Shown: piece after piece, positions 28,349-38,300 of the stretch
How the letters are laid out: every line of letters starts with the position of its first letter
Numbering within the stretch: the first letter of the stretch is position 1
Source: Dendronalium phyllosphericum CENA369
GTDB taxonomy: Bacteria > Cyanobacteriota > Cyanobacteriia > Cyanobacteriales > Nostocaceae
Assembly (NCBI RefSeq): GCF_016056275.1
Contig: NZ_JAECZA010000031.1
Span: 1 to 41,645 of the forward strand
Direction of reading: 5' to 3'
DNA length: 41,645 nt
The notes under the pieces: generated by a model
Databases searched by the model: none
The model's input: the letters and a program-made list of their open reading frames with translations, nothing else
Told to the model about the DNA's origin: nothing
Program-made: the position numbers and the translations under genes

Positions 28349-28436
28349 GCAGGGAGAAGAGAGCAGAGGAGCAGAGGAGCAGGGGGGCAGAGGAGAAAAC
28401 TATACTCAGAACTCAGCACTCAGCACTCAGCACTAA
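28349..28436. repeat. G-rich and heptamer repeat tract within the metal-ATPase block
   Basis: GAGCAGAGGAGCAGG units (28349-28395) followed by ACTCAGC heptamers (28405-28436). Same families as 1-40, 7161-7206 and 41582-41645. It splits an otherwise tight gene row. Confidence 0.85.
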
Positions 28437-28479
28437 ATAAATAACCAACAAACTTATAAATCTGTATGAGAGTGAAGGA

Positions 28480-30798
28480 ATGGCAAAAGTTACAGTTCCA
28501 CTAGCATCGCCTCCACTAGTTAAAATGTCGCCAATGACTGTAGGAGAAAAGAATAGAGAAGTTCGTCTAGCGGCAAAATTTGACAAAACTTTGCAGGAAC
28601 AAAATAACAAAGTTGCTTCGGCAAAGAAAAATGGACGCTCTTCCCAAGTAACTAAATCCTGTAGTGTTGTCCATGCTATTCCAGGAAGGGTGCGGTTGCG
28701 CGTGCCTCGGTTACGCCACGATAAAGACTATGCTCAACGTTTGCAAGCTTTATTGAAAGCCGATCCCCTGATTACGAGCGTTCGGATTAAGCCTGCGGCA
28801 GCGTCGCTAGTTGTGACTTATAAATCTAATGCGGTTGCTGATGCCAAAATGCGATCGCGTTTGAGCTGTTTGATTTTGGCTGCTGATGATGTAGGAATAG
28901 TGCCAATTGCTCCTAAGCAGTCATTAGCTGTTCCCACAACCGATACAGAGAATTCCTGGCCTGGTTTGCAACTTTCTGCCGTGGCTACTGGTTTAGCTGT
29001 GTTAGGAGGGCCTTTTGGATTGCCTATTCCACCACTTATGGTGGCGGGAACCATTGCTCTAGCGACATGGCCAGTTTTTCAAAGAGCAATACAAGGAATT
29101 ACAACGCAGCGAAAACTGAATATAGACTTTTTGGATTTTATGGCGATCGCAATTACCACAGTCCAAGGTCAATTTCTCACTCCATCGCTGATGTTGAGTT
29201 TAATTGAAATTGGTGAAAATATCCGCGATCGCACTGCTCGTTCTTCGCAATTGCAAACTCTGGATCTACTCAATTCTCTAGGACAATTTGTCTGGGTTGA
29301 GCGCGATGGCGAAAAGCAACAAATTCCGATTCAAAATGTACAGCGCGGCGATACAGTTATCGTTTATCCCGGCGAACAAGTTCCCGTAGATGGCTCTATT
29401 TTGCGGGGTAAAGCCCTGCTAGACGAGCAGAAACTTACTGGTGAGTCTATGCCAATTTTGAAAAAGCAAGGACAGCCTGTTTTTGCCTCAACTTTGGTAC
29501 GGGAAGGACGAATTTATATTTTGACAGAGTGGGTAGGTAATGACACTCGTGCCGGACAGAGTATTAAGTTAATGCAAGAAGCTCCCGTCCACGATACCCG
29601 CATGGAAAACCATGCCACCAAAATAGCTGAAAGAGCCGTTGTGCCAACTTTGTTACTCGGAGGAATAGTATTTGCCGCAACTCGTAACCCAGCTAGAGTA
29701 GCTAGCGTTCTGACTCTCGATTTATGCACGGGCATTCGGGTGTCTATTCCGACAACGGTTTTAGCAACCCTGACTTATGCAGCACGGCACGGCATTCTGA
29801 TCCGCAGCGGTCGGGCGTTAGAACAACTAGCAGAAGTTGACACAATTGTATTTGATAAAACAGGTACTCTGACCAAAGGGGAAGTAACTGTAATTGGCGT
29901 TGAAAGTCTCAATCCTTCCGTATCCAGCTTGCGAGTTCTCGCCTTAGCAGCGGCGGCCGAACAGCGTCTGACACATCCAGTAGCCGAGGCCATAATCCGC
30001 CACGCCCAAGCAGAGCAAGTGGTAATTCCCAACCGTAGTAAGTGGAACTATCAACTAGGTTTAGGCGTGCAAGCAGAAATTGAAGGCGAGACTGTTTATG
30101 TAGGTAGCGATCGCTTTTTGCGTCAGCAAGGCATCGATATGAAACTGCTCAACGGTCATAACCAACGGGCGACCTCTGCGATTTATGTAGCTAGCAACGG
30201 TCAACTTCAAGGTAAAATTAGATATAGTGATATTCTGCGTCCAGAAAGTCGGGAAGTCATTACCCAGCTATTGACGGTCGAAGGTGTAGAAGTTCATATG
30301 CTCACCGGAGATAACAAGCGCACAGCTCGCACTGTGGCTGCTGAGTTGGGTATTCCGCCGACGCATACTCACGCAGAAGCTTTTCCAGAACAAAAAGCAG
30401 CAGTTGTCCGAGAACTGCACGAACAAGGCAAGACAGTTGCATTTGTTGGGGATGGGATCAATGATTCGCCAGCTTTAGCCTATGCTGATGTCTCTGTATC
30501 CTTTGCCAATGGTTCTGAAATTGCCCGCGAAACAGCAGACTTAGTGTTAATGCAGAATGATTTGCACGGCTTATTAGAGGCAATTGCGATCGCACGCCAA
30601 GCAAAGCAATTAATTCAGCAAAACACTGGTATTGTTGTTGTTCCTAATTTAGGAGCATTAATCGTAGCCGTTTTATTCGGTCTGAATCCTTTGGGAGCCA
30701 CGGTAGTGAACAATGGCTCAACCATCGTTGCCGGAGTCAATGGTTTGCGCCCAATTCTCAAGCATTCACCCCAGAAAACTCTACCATCAGCAAGATGA
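28480..30798 (+). CDS. P1B-type heavy-metal ATPase with N-terminal HMA_2-like domain
   Basis: A 772-aa P-type ATPase. An HMA_2-like domain is at about 62-125 (SVVHAIPGRVRLRVPRL). The actuator loop TGES is at 320-323, the phosphorylation site D459 is in DKTGTLTKG, HP is at 499-500, MLTGDNKRTA follows and GDGINDSPAL is at about 657-666, so it should be active. The membrane metal site, normally C-P-C or a variant, reads DLCTGIRVSIP with C416 and no CPx proline, so metal specificity differs from copper or zinc pumps. The last helix has LGATVVNNGSTIVAGVNGLRP. Membrane spans cluster at about 165-210, 215-245, 385-440 and 715-755. It lies centrally in the five-gene block. Confidence 0.9.
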   Translation: MAKVTVPLASPPLVKMSPMTVGEKNREVRLAAKFDKTLQEQNNKVASAKKNGRSSQVTKSCSVVHAIPGRVRLRVPRLRHDKDYAQRLQALLKADPLITSVRIKPAAASLVVTYKSNAVADAKMRSRLSCLILAADDVGIVPIAPKQSLAVPTTDTENSWPGLQLSAVATGLAVLGGPFGLPIPPLMVAGTIALATWPVFQRAIQGITTQRKLNIDFLDFMAIAITTVQGQFLTPSLMLSLIEIGENIRDRTARSSQLQTLDLLNSLGQFVWVERDGEKQQIPIQNVQRGDTVIVYPGEQVPVDGSILRGKALLDEQKLTGESMPILKKQGQPVFASTLVREGRIYILTEWVGNDTRAGQSIKLMQEAPVHDTRMENHATKIAERAVVPTLLLGGIVFAATRNPARVASVLTLDLCTGIRVSIPTTVLATLTYAARHGILIRSGRALEQLAEVDTIVFDKTGTLTKGEVTVIGVESLNPSVSSLRVLALAAAAEQRLTHPVAEAIIRHAQAEQVVIPNRSKWNYQLGLGVQAEIEGETVYVGSDRFLRQQGIDMKLLNGHNQRATSAIYVASNGQLQGKIRYSDILRPESREVITQLLTVEGVEVHMLTGDNKRTARTVAAELGIPPTHTHAEAFPEQKAAVVRELHEQGKTVAFVGDGINDSPALAYADVSVSFANGSEIARETADLVLMQNDLHGLLEAIAIARQAKQLIQQNTGIVVVPNLGALIVAVLFGLNPLGATVVNNGSTIVAGVNGLRPILKHSPQKTLPSAR

Positions 30799-30870
30799 AA
30801 TCGTCATCTTGGGTAGATTACGGTAAAAGGCTTTCACACAAATTTCTAATTTACTGGAGGTAAATTAACT

Positions 30871-31173
30871 ATGGCACCTAAAATAAGTGATTTTGTTGAA
30901 GATGCTGGCGCTCCTGGAATTATAGCCAGTATTGGAGCAGTACTCCTAGCCCCTGTGATTATTCCCGTTGTCGCGGGAATCGGTAAACCGATAGCGAAAT
31001 CGATAATCAAAGGTGGAATTGTCGCCTACGAAAAAAGTAGAGGAGCCTTTGCAGAGCTGGGTGAAACCTGGGAAGACATTGTAGCCGAAGCCAAAGCCGA
31101 ACTTGCAGAGTCTAAAGAAACTCCAGCATTTGAAGCTGCTAACAGTCCTGCTGATAACGCAACGGAAGGTTGA
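30871..31173 (+). CDS. Small membrane protein, DUF5132-like
   Basis: A 100-aa protein. Residues about 13-50 are hydrophobic and rich in small residues (GIIASIGAVLLAPVIIPVVA, then GIGKPIAKSIIKGGIVAYEK), like a glycine-zipper membrane helix or hairpin. The tail (about 58-84) is an acidic, alanine-rich helix (AFAELGETWEDIVAEAKAEL). This layout recalls DUF5132 and, functionally, the mycobacterial PacL proteins that bind partner P-ATPases. No His or Cys metal motif is seen at the end, so it would act as scaffold rather than metal chaperone. GGAGG stands before the ATG. It is 72 nt after the ATPase. The family call is from pattern only. Confidence 0.7.
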   Translation: MAPKISDFVEDAGAPGIIASIGAVLLAPVIIPVVAGIGKPIAKSIIKGGIVAYEKSRGAFAELGETWEDIVAEAKAELAESKETPAFEAANSPADNATEG

Positions 31174-31383
31174 AGAAGAATTCACCAAGTCAGAATTCAG
31201 GAGTCAGAATCAATCAGTTAGGGATTGGAACCCGCGACTGATTGAAGACCACCATACTTGATTGAATAAGAGATTACGAGCAAGCGGATCGATCCGTAAA
31301 AATAAATTAGAGTACAGCATCTTTTCTTAAACCCCCGGATTTATCTGTGGGGTCTACTTCATTTTTTAGAGGAGGGCAATTGT

Positions 31384-31962
31384 GTGATGACAAATAGTCA
31401 TGGTAATGTCACCAAAATGCCTAAAGTTATGGAGCAGGCAACTTTAAATAAACCATCCCAGGCAATATTGACAAAAATTGTCAGCGATACTCCAGGAAGG
31501 CTGCGGTTGAGAGTTGCTCGATGCCATCGTCAACCCGAACAAATGCAACGCATTGCTCGTGCGCTAGAAGCACAACCCAATATCAGTCAAGTACGAACTA
31601 ATATCAGTCACGGTAGTATTGTCATCAACCATGATGGCAAAGATCGCAGTTTGGAAAATGTAGTTGGCACATTAGTGGATTTAGGAATTATTTTCGCTGA
31701 TGTTACCGAAGATAAATCTGATGCTGCGGTGGATGTCTCAGGTGCGGTTGTAGACTTAAACAAACGAGTCGAACAGGCGACCAATGGAGCAGTTGATTTG
31801 CGCTTCCTTTTTCCCTTAGGACTCAGTTTCCTGGCGATTCGGCAACTGGTGGCTAAAGGTTTGCAATTTGAAACTATTCCCTGGTATGTGTTGGCATGGT
31901 ATGCATTTGATAGTTTTATTAAGCTACATGGCGTAAACCAATCAAACTCCACTAAGGAGTGA
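31384..31962 (+). CDS. HMA_2-like domain protein with C-terminal membrane part
   Basis: A 192-aa protein, the last of the block. The HMA_2-like domain is at about 30-105 (KIVSDTPGRLRLRVARCHRQ). A linker (VDVSGAVVDLNKRVEQATNG) leads to two membrane segments (about 139-157, FLFPLGLSFLAIRQL, and 163-180, ETIPWYVLAWYAFDSF). No CxxC. A strong GGAGGG precedes either a GTG at 31384 or an ATG at 31387; the ATG is as likely. It closes the row of same-strand genes. Confidence 0.75.
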   Translation: MMTNSHGNVTKMPKVMEQATLNKPSQAILTKIVSDTPGRLRLRVARCHRQPEQMQRIARALEAQPNISQVRTNISHGSIVINHDGKDRSLENVVGTLVDLGIIFADVTEDKSDAAVDVSGAVVDLNKRVEQATNGAVDLRFLFPLGLSFLAIRQLVAKGLQFETIPWYVLAWYAFDSFIKLHGVNQSNSTKE

Positions 31963-32266
31963 TATAATATCATTCCCGATAAAATAGAAAAATATTCAAC
32001 CTCGGTGAAACCATATTAGAGGCAGCTAAACAAGAAGCACAATTATTGTGGACTACGATCGCTTTGCTTCAAAATACAAGCATCCTCGATTTTAGGACTT
32101 GCTATGGAAGCAAACGAAAAAGCTAGCCATCTTACATGTCAGAACAATTTATATATATGCAGGAGGAACTAGTAGTGGCAACATAGCTGTATGAGCTTTA
32201 TCGCCAAACTGAATCGGAAAGATTTGGTTCTTTTGAGAAATTTGTACATATAACTAAATTTACATC
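31963..32266. pseudogene. Possible decayed small gene remnants
   Basis: No intact ORF, but two stretches look protein-like. One at about 32011-32124 reads LGETILEAAKQEAQLLWTTI without a start codon. Another at about 32133-32268 gives MSEQFIYMQEELVVAT, a TAG stop, then LYELYRQTESERFGSFEKF. These could be remnants of small genes next to the RHH gene; the evidence is weak. Confidence 0.25.
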
Positions 32267-32419
32267 ATGAGTAAAAAATGGGCAGTTAAGCGAATCACTT
32301 TAAATTTGGCAACAAAAGAAGCTGAGAAGCTGGAACAATATTGCGAACAGACTGGTAGACCAGCTACAGATGTAATTCGAGAACTCATCCGAGCGTTGTC
32401 AGTAAATTCATCTCAGTAG
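32267..32419 (+). CDS. Small ribbon-helix-helix (CopG-like) protein
   Basis: A 50-aa protein starting MSKKWAVKRITLNL. The pattern, a short beta strand (KRITLNLA), helix (KEAEKLEQYCEQTG) and second helix (ATDVIRELIRAL), fits an RHH DNA-binding domain. It is a clear paralogue of the gene on the opposite strand at 32615-32824: both share TVKRIT/AVKRIT, the YC-x-QTG turn and DVIRELI. No toxin gene lies beside it. RHH proteins usually bind DNA as dimers and regulate their own neighbours. Confidence 0.65.
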   Translation: MSKKWAVKRITLNLATKEAEKLEQYCEQTGRPATDVIRELIRALSVNSSQ

Positions 32420-32614
32420 TATTTAGAAATTGTATTATTTTTGTTACTAGTCAACAGCGATCGTTCCCTATTAATCTTTAACTAGGTTTTTGGTCATTAG
32501 TTTAACCTATGTCTGTTATGCAGTGACCCAACTTCCATGACTTCTATTTACAAAATGCATTGGTGCTAAAAATCTTCCAGTGGCTAATATTCTGGATTTT
32601 GTGAGAATTTAATT

Positions 32615-32824
32615 CTAAATTAAGGTAATTCCTTGAATTAGTTCTCTAATCACGTCCTTTGCAACTTTCCCTGTCTGATTACAATAATTATCAAGTCTCT
32701 TGGCTTCATCTGAAGCTAGCTCTACAGTAATTTGTTCGCCAGTTTTATCTAATTCGAGTTCTATAGTAATTCGTTTGACTGTCTCTTTTTTACTTTGAGA
32801 TGGAGAATTGGGGTATGTATACAC
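32615..32824 (-). CDS. Ribbon-helix-helix (CopG-like) protein
   Basis: A 69-aa protein with a longer N-terminal tail (MYTYPNSPSQSKKE) and strand region (TVKRITIELELDKTGEQITV) than its paralogue, then the same two helices (ASDEAKRLDNYCNQTG and AKDVIRELIQGI). It is convergent with the 50-aa copy, 195 bp apart. No partner toxin is seen on this strand. DNA-binding is inferred from the fold only. Confidence 0.65.
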   Translation of the reverse strand: MYTYPNSPSQSKKETVKRITIELELDKTGEQITVELASDEAKRLDNYCNQTGKVAKDVIRELIQGITLI

Positions 32825-34003
32825 TGCGACCTCGTTCGTGCTTCATAATTTTCTATCAAGATTAATAATGTTCCTTATCCTGAATCGTCTTTACCAGTGA
32901 AAATCTAGATTTTAAGATTGAATTTAAGTTTTTTAAGTTACCTGTATAAAAATAACCCTTGTATAGTATCGATCGACATAAAATCTAGTTAGAAACATAA
33001 AAAAAGTAAATCTATATTTTTTCTTTTACAGCTAAAAATTGCTGGAAAAATACTATACCTAAGTGTAATTTTTTTGCCAGCTGTTTATTATACGTAAATG
33101 TATTGCCCGATAAACGGTTTTTTTAGCTATAAAAGTCAAAAATCATCCGATTTGAGCTGAAGAGTTAATAAATTAAAGTATTAAAAATTACAATTTTTTT
33201 GAGACTATTTCTCAATCTCAAAAATTTACTTGACATTTTTCTTTAAGTTCAAGCCTAACTTACCGATTTTCTTTTGCTTTAGTTCTAAAAACAATGAGTG
33301 TCGGTTGGCGTAAATAAACCAGTTATTTAAAATGTCTAAAACTCTTATGGAATGATAGTTACGAATTCCCCATTCGTCATTGTGTTGCCATTCGCATAGT
33401 ATCTTTCTAAAAAAAAGGATAGCTGTTACTAGCAGTCTATTGCATTGATTGTCATGGATGAATATGGATCAGAAAAAAATAATACCTTGTCTGTATTTTT
33501 CATCAAAATTAGTTAGATCAACTATTAATACAATGTTACTGAAATAATTACCCACTTGAAATAAGTCTAAAAAGCTGACTATACAAGCAATATTTATCTT
33601 TTCTGCAAAATACCTACTTTGTACTAAAGTTATTTAAATAACTATATTACTATTAGTGTGAACTGTGTTATTGAATATTTTATACACCATTTAACCAGAT
33701 CGCGAACAGTTTAAAATTCATAGAAATTTTAGTAGTAAACTAGCTCGATCAATTGTTATTTACTTTGTTACCAGTAGTAAATATCATGTTAGAATTCTTG
33801 CGATGTAGAAATTTTGTTAAATAATTGACTTGCATATGCGATCGCCTAACTCCAACGCTGAGTAGAAAGTTACAAAGTCTTATACATTACAACATAGGGG
33901 AATTTGCCCAAAATTTATTTCATAGCAAGCCTATCTACACCTAATTTTGAAAAGCAGAAGTTGCTTTCAATGTGATGTAAAGTACGTGAGTACAAAACAA
34001 ACT
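32825..34003. other. Long AT-rich gene-free region
   Basis: About 1.2 kb with no convincing gene on either strand. Very AT-rich, with several T or A runs. It should hold promoters for the minus-strand RHH gene and the plus-strand diiron protein. No clear tRNA, terminator or repeat seen. Confidence 0.5.
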
Positions 34004-34825
34004 ATGAGTACTGATTTTTCAGTAGTTGATAATGCTAACAGCGCTTGGATGCACGAATCTAATACTGTGGAAAACAACGATTCTTTTTCTCAAAAAGTGA
34101 TTGATGGCACAAGCTTAATTAAAGTCCAGATGTTTTTAGATCGGGCAATAGTATATGCCTACTACGCAGTTAAATCAGAGCGCCAACCACCAAATCGAAC
34201 CTATACGCGTTGGGTATGGCGGCTTGCAGGTGCGTATCATTCAAGCCGTCATACTTCACGACTGATGGAAAAAGCAGCCCAGAACTTCGCAGCTTTGGGT
34301 CGCCAAGATTTGGCAAAATGGGCTACACAGAAAGCTAAAGAGGAAGCAGGTCATGACCAACTTGCTTTGCTTGATATTCAGTCCATGGGATATGATGCTG
34401 AGGCTGTAGTGCAGGTATTCAATCCATCTCCGATTAGAGATTATGTCAATTACTTTACCCAAATAGTAGAAGCAACAAATCCAATTGATTGTATTGGCCT
34501 TTGTTATGCAAGCGAGCGTTTAGGGACATTTATAGGTGAAGAATACATCCAAAGTGTGGAAGCTTTGTTACCAAAAGGTATCCATGCAACACGTTGGTTG
34601 CGCGTACATAGCAGTGTTGGCTCGGAAGTCAAGCATGTAGACGATATTGTTGAGCTTGTTGCACACCTGACTCCACAAGAGCGTAACCGTGTAGCAAGAG
34701 CCTGTTATGAAACTGCACTTTTGCGCTTTATGCCACCCAAAGAAGACTACATATTAGATGAGGAAATACAAGGCATATTGAAACCTCTAGAGCTATCTAG
34801 ATATCTGCAAGTGCAATCTGTATGA
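34004..34825 (+). CDS. Heme-oxygenase-like diiron protein
   Basis: A 273-aa all-helical protein resembling the iron-containing redox enzyme / heme-oxygenase-like diiron oxidase (HDO) superfamily (TenA, PqqC, UndA relatives). Likely metal ligands, numbered from this start: E113 or E114 and H117 in KEEAGHDQLALLDIQSMG, E171 in YASERLG, and H202 with E208, H211 and D213-D214 in VHSSVGSEVKHVDDI. The open frame begins with TTG at 33947, but the ATG at 34004 (MSTDFSVVDN) is a better start. A 65-aa peptide gene follows 92 nt downstream. Known HDOs oxidise, cleave or rearrange small substrates; which applies here is unknown. Confidence 0.75.
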   Translation: MSTDFSVVDNANSAWMHESNTVENNDSFSQKVIDGTSLIKVQMFLDRAIVYAYYAVKSERQPPNRTYTRWVWRLAGAYHSSRHTSRLMEKAAQNFAALGRQDLAKWATQKAKEEAGHDQLALLDIQSMGYDAEAVVQVFNPSPIRDYVNYFTQIVEATNPIDCIGLCYASERLGTFIGEEYIQSVEALLPKGIHATRWLRVHSSVGSEVKHVDDIVELVAHLTPQERNRVARACYETALLRFMPPKEDYILDEEIQGILKPLELSRYLQVQSV

Positions 34826-34917
34826 TTGCAAATACATCAAATAAATGGCCAAAGCCGATTTATTTCAGTTCTCACATAACTGTTTTCTACTAAAACAACT
34901 TTCAGGAGAATAAAGCA

Positions 34918-35115
34918 ATGATTACAGTAAGTAAATCTATTGGGCATAATTCTTTCAACCAAGAGCTGATCAATAAAAACATCGAAACTAGTTTTGATGT
35001 TTTGGATACCAGTTCAGAGATGTTAAATGATGCCAATATCGATGATTTGGAAACGATTATAACCTCTGAACTCATACAAGGTTTACCAAGCGATACCGAA
35101 ATAGTTTATTTTTAA
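34918..35115 (+). CDS. 65-aa peptide of unknown role beside the HDO-like gene
   Basis: A strong AGGAG stands 11 nt before the ATG. The sequence is polar and acidic: it starts MITVSKSIGHNSFNQEL, then has an amphipathic stretch NIDDLETIITSELIQGL, and ends with PSDTEIVYF. No hydrophobic segment and no Cys. It could be a modified-peptide precursor, a carrier or partner of the diiron protein, or an unrelated small protein. There is no GG cleavage site, transporter or other modifying enzyme nearby. I do not recognise it. Confidence 0.5.
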   Translation: MITVSKSIGHNSFNQELINKNIETSFDVLDTSSEMLNDANIDDLETIITSELIQGLPSDTEIVYF

Positions 35116-35330
35116 ATGAAAGCTGTTTATTTTTGTAGTTGCTTAAGCTTGAGACATTCGCTACTTCTCATCGTCTAGCTCTTATTAAACAGAATAAAAA
35201 GCAAATTTAATGGCTATATATTTTTCTACTTTATCACTGCTAATCTTGATTATCTAAATTTTAAAGTAGAAAAATATGTCGTTCATTGACCTGATATTTC
35301 AGACAAGGTTTGACTAGTTTCAGAAAACTT

Positions 35331-38300
35331 CTAAATCGGCTGTTTTTCGCTAACAGCCGCCCCCAAAACTTTTAACGTAGCAATAGTTGCTGTAGTTAAA
35401 CCTGTAACTCCAATGATGTTCATACACTCATAGGGTTGCTCTGCTTTCAAAGTTTTTAAGCACTCACCTGTTGCTATATGCCACAATCGAATGGTTTCAT
35501 CATCACCACTACTAGCAAGAATCTGATTATCAGGACTAAAGATAACTGACCAAAGCCTGCCTGTATGTCCCTGTAAAACTTTAAGGCATTGACCCGTATT
35601 GACATCCCACAACTTGACTGTATTATCTTGGCCGTTGCTTGCTAGGGTCAAGCTATCTGGACTAAAGGTGACAGATTGTAATCCACCTGTATTATCTTGT
35701 AAAGTCACTGTGGATTTACTAGTACTAATACTCCATAGCTTTAAAGTTCCATCCGGACTAGTACTTGCCAGCAATTCACCATCTGGGCTAAAAGCAATAG
35801 ATAAAACCCAGGTAGTATGTCCTTCTAGGGTTCTTTTGCATTCACCAGTGGTAATATCCCATAATTTGATAGTCTGATCTAAAGAGCCACTTGCTAGCAT
35901 CATTTCTTTGGGACTAAAAGCAATTGACCAAACTGCCGCACGATGTCCCTGTAATAGCTTCCAGCATTGCCCTGTATTGATATCCCACAATCTTACAGTT
36001 TGATCGTCACTGCTACTTGCTAGTATCTGCCCATTTGGACTAAAGGCAACCGACCAAACTGCCGCACGATGTCCCTGTAATAGCTTCCAGCATTGCCCTG
36101 TATTGACATTCCACAATCTCACTGAAGAGTCATGACTGCCACTTGCGAGTGTCTGCCCATTTGGACTGAAGGCAACCGACCTAACCCCAGCAGAATGACC
36201 CTGGAACGTTTTTAAGCATTGACCTGTATTGATATCCCACAATCTTACCGAAGAGTCATGACTGCCACTTGCGAGTGTCTGCCCATTTGGACTAAAGGCT
36301 ATTGAGAGTACTTGATTAGTATACCCTTGGAACGTTTTAAGGCATTGACTTGTGCGAACATCCCATAGTCTCACTGTTTGGTCGTAACTGCCACTTACTA
36401 AGAAATCGTCCTGTGGACTAAAGGCAACCGAAAATACCCAACTGGAATGTCCATGAAATGTTTTGAGGCATTCATATGTATTAACACTCCATAGCCTGAC
36501 TGTTTGGTCAAAACTGCCACTAGCTAACAAATCGCCCCGTGGGCTAAAAGCAACTGAATAAATTTCATTAGAATGCCCTTGAAAAGTTGTGAGGCATTCA
36601 CCTGTGTTAATATCCCATAACTTTAACGTCTGGTCATCACTACCACTTGCCACCATCTTACCGTCAGGACTGACGACAATTGACCTTATACCATCACAGT
36701 GCCCTTGAAAAGTTTTGAAGCATTCACCAGTATTGATATCCCATAACTTAATAGTTTGGTCGTCACTACCACTCACTAGTACTTGCTCATTTTTACTGAA
36801 AGCGACGGAGAGTACCCAACTTGTATGTCCTAGGAAAGTTTTCAGACATTGGCCAGAACGGACACTCCATAACTTCATTGTCTGGTCATCACTACCACTT
36901 ACTACTGTCTGACCATCTGGACTAAAAGCAACTGACCAAACTTCATGCTCATGTCCAGTTAAAGTTTGGAGGCATTCACCAGTACTTGTGTTCCATAGCT
37001 TTACAGTATGATCGGTACTACCACTAACAAGAGTACTGCCATCATAATTAAAGGCAAGCGATAAAACCCAATTAGTATGTCCTTTACAAGTTAAAAGCTG
37101 TTTCCAATCGGAAATTTGGTACAAACGAATCTCACCATTGGTATCACCTATAGCCAAAAGTTTGCCATCAGGGCTAAAGGCTACAGATAAAATACCACCG
37201 AAAGTTTCAGCAAAAACAGACTTAGCTAAATTGGCATTTTGGAAATTTACATTGTGTAATTTGACATTCTGTAAGTCTGCTTGCCAAACAGTTAAAGAAG
37301 AAAAATCATAGCCCTTTAAATCTATCTTGAGTTGAGAAAGCAAATTAATAATATTCCCTGTCGTATACCCTGGTTCTAAAGGAGATTCTTGTCGCAACCT
37401 TACTAAAATTTTAATTAATTGATTTTCAATAGCTCTTTGACTTTTTAAGACAATTAGCAACCCATGTATCACAGGTTGGAGAATGAGGCGAATTTGAGCT
37501 TCCTTTATGTAATCTTTAGCAGTCGCCTTCATCAGAGCATGGCATTGAAAAAGCTCAATATTATCAGTTACAATTTCTTCACAAACATCTTCTATCAAAA
37601 CCTGAGTTACATACTCCATAACTACAGGTTGTAATGTGAAAGTTGCTGCACTTTTCTCAACTAGCGATCGCCTCACCGAAGATTCGAGAGACTCCAGTAG
37701 TTTTTGAGTTGGTCTTGGTAATACAATGTCTTGTCGCAACTCTGATAACGTAACAGGTTCCCGATTAATCGCCAACCAATAAATTATTTCTTTTTCTAAA
37801 TCTGACAACCGCTCAAACTGCCGATCTAAAACATCGCGGATATCTCCAAATACAGATGTATTTTCTTGCAAAAACTCAGTTACATTGCCATCAAAAATAT
37901 CTTGAATTGTTGTAGCAACTATTTTCAAAGCTAATGGATTACCTGCATAACGTTCAATTATTACTTTCCATTCATCTTCTGCGGCAGTTAGTCCTTTAAC
38001 TTTCAATATTTCTTGTGCTTCTAAAACCTTTAAACCTCTTAGTTGTAAAGAGCGAACAGGTAGTTGTTTCCCTTCTAGTAATGCTATGTCTTTAGGCTTT
38101 TCCCGACTAGTTAAGATTAAGCAACTAGTGTGAGATGTTTCTCCTAATCGTCTAAAAAGCTCGCTGTAACCTTCATATCCTTCTCGATATTGTCCGGCTC
38201 TACTACCACTGCGGAGAATTGATTCTACATTATCAAGTATTACTAAACAGCGAGAATTTTGTAAGTAATATATTAGTTTAGATATTCCTTCACCTAAGTT

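Noticed and set aside
35400-37200. Regular 126-nt spacing considered as a CRISPR or satellite array
   Set aside because: The period equals 42 codons of WD40 blades in a single long gene.
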